Source: Phytoactinopolyspora halophila (lineage in GTDB: Bacteria > Actinomycetota > Actinomycetes > Jiangellales > Jiangellaceae). Taken from it: a stretch of DNA of 64,000 nt. Below are positions 60,992-64,000 of this stretch, piece after piece. Position 1 is the stretch's first letter, and each line of letters opens with the position of its first letter. The position numbers and the translations under genes were made by a program. The notes below the pieces were generated by a model. That model was not told where the DNA came from. It did not search any database and saw only the letters and a list, made by a program, of their open reading frames with translations. Location: contig NZ_QMIG01000003.1 in the NCBI RefSeq assembly GCF_003287285.1, positions 62,001-126,000 of the forward strand, given 5' to 3'.

Positions 60992-61741
60992 TTGGCCAGG
61001 CCTTCGGTCAAGCCTCGACAGGTGCGCGACCTGCTGGTCAAGCAGTTCGTCGCCACGCTGCAACCGGCCGACGTCCTCCCGTCCGAGCGGAACCTCGCCG
61101 AACTGTTCGGGGTCTCCCGCGTGACCGTGCGCGCCGCCCTGAAGCTCCTGGAAGACGAGGGTGTGCTGCGGTCCGCGCCGGGCGTCGGCACCTTCGTCGC
61201 CGCGCCCCACGTGTCCACCGCACCCGTGCTCAGGTCGTTCTCCGAAGAGATCCGCGAGCGCGGATGGACACCCGGCTCGAAACTCATGGAGAGCCACGTC
61301 GACAGCGCCGATTTCGTCGTCGCGCACGACCTCTCGATCGAACCCGGATCGCGGTTCTACGAGATCACCAGGCTCCGCCTCGCCGACGACGTCCCGCTGT
61401 CCATCGAGCGCGTCCGGCTTCCCGAGCGGTACTTTCCCGGCCTGCTCGAGCATGACCTCGAAGGATCCCTGTACAGCCTGCTGGCCCGCGAGTACGGCGT
61501 GCGTATCTCCCGGCACGAGCGCCGGATCAACGCGATGAACATCGACGCGCAGACCGCGGAGCTGTTCGGCGTGCCGGACCGCGCGGCCGGGCTGTACGTC
61601 GTGCAGAGCGGGTACGACCAGCACGGCCGCAAGGTCGAGCACGGCCGCTCGCTCTACCGCGGCGACCGCTACGACTTCAGCACCGTCGCCTACGCCCCAC
61701 CCGAGAGTCCTGCCGCCCACACCCCTCCGGAGACCTCATGA
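60992..61741 (+). CDS. GntR-family regulator, HutC/UTRA subfamily
   Basis: A 249-aa regulator: winged helix with LPSERNLAELFGVSRVTVRAALKLLEDEGVL and a UTRA effector domain (FYEITRLRLADDVPLSIERV, HGRSLYRGDRYDF). TTG 60992 follows GGAGGG. It overlaps the glycosidase start by 4 bp (ATGA) and so probably controls the sugar genes that follow; UTRA regulators of such modules bind sugar phosphates. Confidence 0.9.
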   Translation: MARPSVKPRQVRDLLVKQFVATLQPADVLPSERNLAELFGVSRVTVRAALKLLEDEGVLRSAPGVGTFVAAPHVSTAPVLRSFSEEIRERGWTPGSKLMESHVDSADFVVAHDLSIEPGSRFYEITRLRLADDVPLSIERVRLPERYFPGLLEHDLEGSLYSLLAREYGVRISRHERRINAMNIDAQTAELFGVPDRAAGLYVVQSGYDQHGRKVEHGRSLYRGDRYDFSTVAYAPPESPAAHTPPETS

Positions 61742-63135
61742 GCGAGCCCGGCCACGAGCCCGCCGTCCTCGGCACGCGGGGCACCGCCTGGGCTCCGGAG
61801 ACCCGCCTGTACTCGGACGGCGTCGTGGTGGGCAAGGACGGCGAGCCGCTGGTGGTGCCGCCGCATTCGGGGCTGGCCCGCGTTCCCGGCACGGGATATC
61901 TCGATCCGGTCGCCGGCAGCCTGCCCGGTGCCCACGAGCCAGCTCCGGAGGAGGTGGACGCCTGGACCGCGCGGCTGGAGGGCGCCGCGATTCCCGGTGT
62001 CGACGGGCCGTACTCGGACATGGCGCGCACCGCGCTGGCCGACATCGAGGTGCTGACCTTTCCCAACGGCGCGGCCGTCGCCGCGGGCAGCCCGTACTGG
62101 CGCTTCGTCTGGCCGCGCGACACCGGCTTCATGGCGGTCGCTCTCAGCCTGACCGGCCGGACGCGGGAAGCCCGGCGGCTGCTGGACTACGTGGCCCGGA
62201 TGCAGGAGGACGACGGCGGCTGGCAGGCACGCTACCTGCCCGACGGCTCCGGTGACGTGCCGGACGGGCGTGGCCGGCAGCTCGACGGCATCGGCTGGAC
62301 CCTGTGGGCCACCTGGTTCTGGCAGCGCACCACCGGGGACGAGCTGGGGGATCTGGGGGAGATGGCCGAGGCCGCCACCCGGGCGGCGCTAGACGCGCTC
62401 GACCCGGCAACCCACCTGCCCACGGCGTCGCAAGACTACTGGGAGATGGACGTCGACGAGGTCACGCTCGGCACGGCGGCGCCGCTGCTCCTGGGGCTGC
62501 GCTGTGCACACGACCTGCTGCTCGACGCCGGCGCCAGTCCAGATGCCGGGGATGCCGCCGACACGGCGGGTCGTCATCGGACCGCGCGAGCCGACCTGGC
62601 CGCGCGGGCGGCACGGGCCGCGTCCGGGCTCGACACCGCCATCCACACCGGGTTCGGAGCACACGGCTACCGCCGCCGGTTCAGCGGCTCCGGCGGGTAT
62701 GACGCCTCGGTCGCGTTCCTGCTCCCGCCGTTCGCCCCGCTCACGCGACGAGATCCGGGCGGCGTCGCCGACGCCTGGCGGCGAGCGGTCGAGGCCACGA
62801 CGGTCGCCAACGGAGGTGTCCGGCCGGGGGAGGAGTGGACGGATCTGATGACGGCGTGGACGCCGCAGGTCTCGCTGCACGCGCTCGCGGCGGCCGGGCT
62901 TGGCGACACGGCCCTGGCGCATCGGCTGCTGAGCTGGCTCGATGTCCGGCGCACCGGGCTGGGCTCGCTGCCCGAGAAGGTCACCGAGGCAGGACGGCCG
63001 GCCGCGGTCGCCCCGCTCGGCTTGACCGGGGCGACCGTGCTGATCGCACTGGCCGTGCTGGAGGGCACCACGCTGCCCGTGCCCGGGCACGGGCGAGACG
63101 GTACCGAGGGAGGTGTGAGGTATGACCCGTGGTGA
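61738..63135 (+). CDS. Glycoside hydrolase family 15-like protein
   Basis: A 465-aa (alpha/alpha)6-barrel protein. [39 protein letters not shown] and [19 protein letters not shown] are GH15 landmarks; the Glu of YWEM is at the general-acid position, and LPEKVTE matches the second catalytic Glu. There is no signal peptide, so it acts in the cytoplasm, perhaps on trehalose or an imported alpha-glucoside. It overlaps both neighbours. Confidence 0.85.
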   Translation: MSEPGHEPAVLGTRGTAWAPETRLYSDGVVVGKDGEPLVVPPHSGLARVPGTGYLDPVAGSLPGAHEPAPEEVDAWTARLEGAAIPGVDGPYSDMARTALADIEVLTFPNGAAVAAGSPYWRFVWPRDTGFMAVALSLTGRTREARRLLDYVARMQEDDGGWQARYLPDGSGDVPDGRGRQLDGIGWTLWATWFWQRTTGDELGDLGEMAEAATRAALDALDPATHLPTASQDYWEMDVDEVTLGTAAPLLLGLRCAHDLLLDAGASPDAGDAADTAGRHRTARADLAARAARAASGLDTAIHTGFGAHGYRRRFSGSGGYDASVAFLLPPFAPLTRRDPGGVADAWRRAVEATTVANGGVRPGEEWTDLMTAWTPQVSLHALAAAGLGDTALAHRLLSWLDVRRTGLGSLPEKVTEAGRPAAVAPLGLTGATVLIALAVLEGTTLPVPGHGRDGTEGGVRYDPW

Positions 63136-64000
63136 ATCCGCCGGGGTCCGGTATCGGGGCGTCTCCAAGTGGTACGGCGATGTCCATGCCGTCAAGGAGA
63201 TCGACCTCGACGTGGCCGACGGCGAATTCCTCGTCCTCGTCGGGCCGTCCGGGTGCGGCAAGTCGACGCTGCTGCGGATGACCGCCGGGCTCGAAGACAT
63301 CAGCGGCGGCACGCTGGAGCTCGGTGGCCAGGTGGTCAACGACGTCGACGCCGCCCAGCGCGACGTCGCCATGGTCTTTCAAAGCTATGCGCTCTACCCG
63401 CATCGCACGGTCCGCGGCAACCTGGCGTACGCGTTGCGGTTGCGGCGCATGCCCAAGCAGGAGATCGCCGCGCGGGTCGATGCGGTCGCCGAGATGCTGG
63501 ACATCCAGGAGCTCCTCGATCGCCGGCCCGGCCAGCTGTCCGGTGGGCAGGCGCAGCGGGTCGCGCTGGGTCGGGCGATCATCCGCCAGCCCACGGTCTT
63601 CCTCATGGACGAGCCGCTGTCCAACCTGGACGCGAAGCTGCGGGTGCAGATGCGGGCCGAGCTCATCAGGTTGCATCGCGAGGTGCAGACCACCACCGTG
63701 TTCGTCACGCACGATCAGGTCGAGGCCATGACGATGGGCCACCGGATCGCGGTACTCGACCACGGCGTCCTGCAACAGGTCGGTCCACCGCGCGACGTCT
63801 ACGAGCGCCCGGCCAACCTGTTCGTCGCCGGATTCCTCGGCGCACCCCCGATGAACCTCGTCGAGGCCGAGCTGATCTCGGACGGCGGTGTATCGCACGT
63901 ACGTGCGGACGGCGTGTGGGCGCCGGTACCGCCGGCCGTGGAGGCGGGGCTCGACCAGGTTCATCGGGGGCGCACCGAGCGGACCGTGGCTCTCGGGGTG
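63122..64000 (+). CDS. Sugar ABC transporter ATPase (UgpC/MsmK-like), partial
   Basis: The first 293 residues of an ATPase: Walker [11 protein letters not shown], the Q-loop [12 protein letters not shown], signature [15 protein letters not shown], Walker [16 protein letters not shown] and H-loop VTHDQVEAM, then an OB-fold C-terminal region. YALYPH and SNLDAKLR mark the CUT1 sugar type. ATG 63122 overlaps the glycosidase stop by 14 bp and follows GGAGG. The gene is cut by the window end. Confidence 0.9.
   Translation, partial: MTRGESAGVRYRGVSKWYGDVHAVKEIDLDVADGEFLVLVGPSGCGKSTLLRMTAGLEDISGGTLELGGQVVNDVDAAQRDVAMVFQSYALYPHRTVRGNLAYALRLRRMPKQEIAARVDAVAEMLDIQELLDRRPGQLSGGQAQRVALGRAIIRQPTVFLMDEPLSNLDAKLRVQMRAELIRLHREVQTTTVFVTHDQVEAMTMGHRIAVLDHGVLQQVGPPRDVYERPANLFVAGFLGAPPMNLVEAELISDGGVSHVRADGVWAPVPPAVEAGLDQVHRGRTERTVALGV

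Overview
The window is G+C-rich, densely coded DNA with many GTG/TTG starts and 4-bp ATGA/GTGA stop/start overlaps, as expected of a high-GC actinomycete. The pgsA, acyltransferase and pimA genes at 55.8-58.6 kb (phosphatidyl-inositol mannoside synthesis), together with an mreB-like gene and a RodA/PBP fusion, point to a PIM-making actinobacterium outside the mycobacterial group. No 16S gene is present, so genus cannot be given.

Layout. 0-2 kb: aminodeoxychorismate (folate) genes, then a tRNA-Gly/Cys/Val array. 2-5.4 kb: an HD protein and a toxin-antitoxin patch with two MazF-type pairs, one YefM/RelE-type pair, a decayed vapBC and a broken IS110-type transposase. 5.5-8 kb: a compact methyltransferase, UbiA prenyltransferase and Pyr4/PaxB-like membrane terpene cyclase set, a candidate bacterial meroterpenoid core. 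8-16 kb: VOC protein, HtrA-like protease, DUF488, a NarL-type two-component system, MMPL transporter, LOG protein, ATP-grasp enzyme. 16-22 kb: cell-shape genes, with a kinase-remnant-like membrane protein, one polypeptide joining a RodA/FtsW (SEDS) polymerase to a class B penicillin-binding protein, VanZ-like and MreB-like proteins. 22.2-24.8 kb: thrS and a HIT protein.

24.9-53.5 kb is an accessory catabolic and transport region lying between the HIT gene and an EF-G-like gene, followed by pgsA-acyltransferase-pimA; in many actinobacteria these neighbours lie closer together. It has two control systems. The left half (GntR, amidohydrolase, a ten-gene minus-strand operon of split transketolase, beta-hydroxyacid dehydrogenase, aldehyde dehydrogenase, 6-oxocamphor-hydrolase-like crotonase and a branched-chain-type ABC importer) carries a shared 15-bp palindrome, AGTGGCNNNGCCACT, in front of both the amidohydrolase and the operon. 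The right half (VOC, E1 fusion, E2, a second branched-chain-type importer, a LacI regulator, a second beta-hydroxyacid dehydrogenase and a metal-ligand-poor M24 protein) carries repeated CAAACGATTG operators in four promoter regions. A frameshifted ABC ATPase and its FtsX-like permease sit inside the left half. A perfect 22-bp inverted repeat holding both flanking stop codons closes the region at 53.5 kb.

53.5-64 kb: EF-G-like GTPase, PIM genes, PAC2 and HAD proteins, then a sugar module (GntR/UTRA regulator, GH15-like glycosidase, sugar-ABC ATPase cut by the window end). All functions come from reading translations and motifs; no database search was possible.
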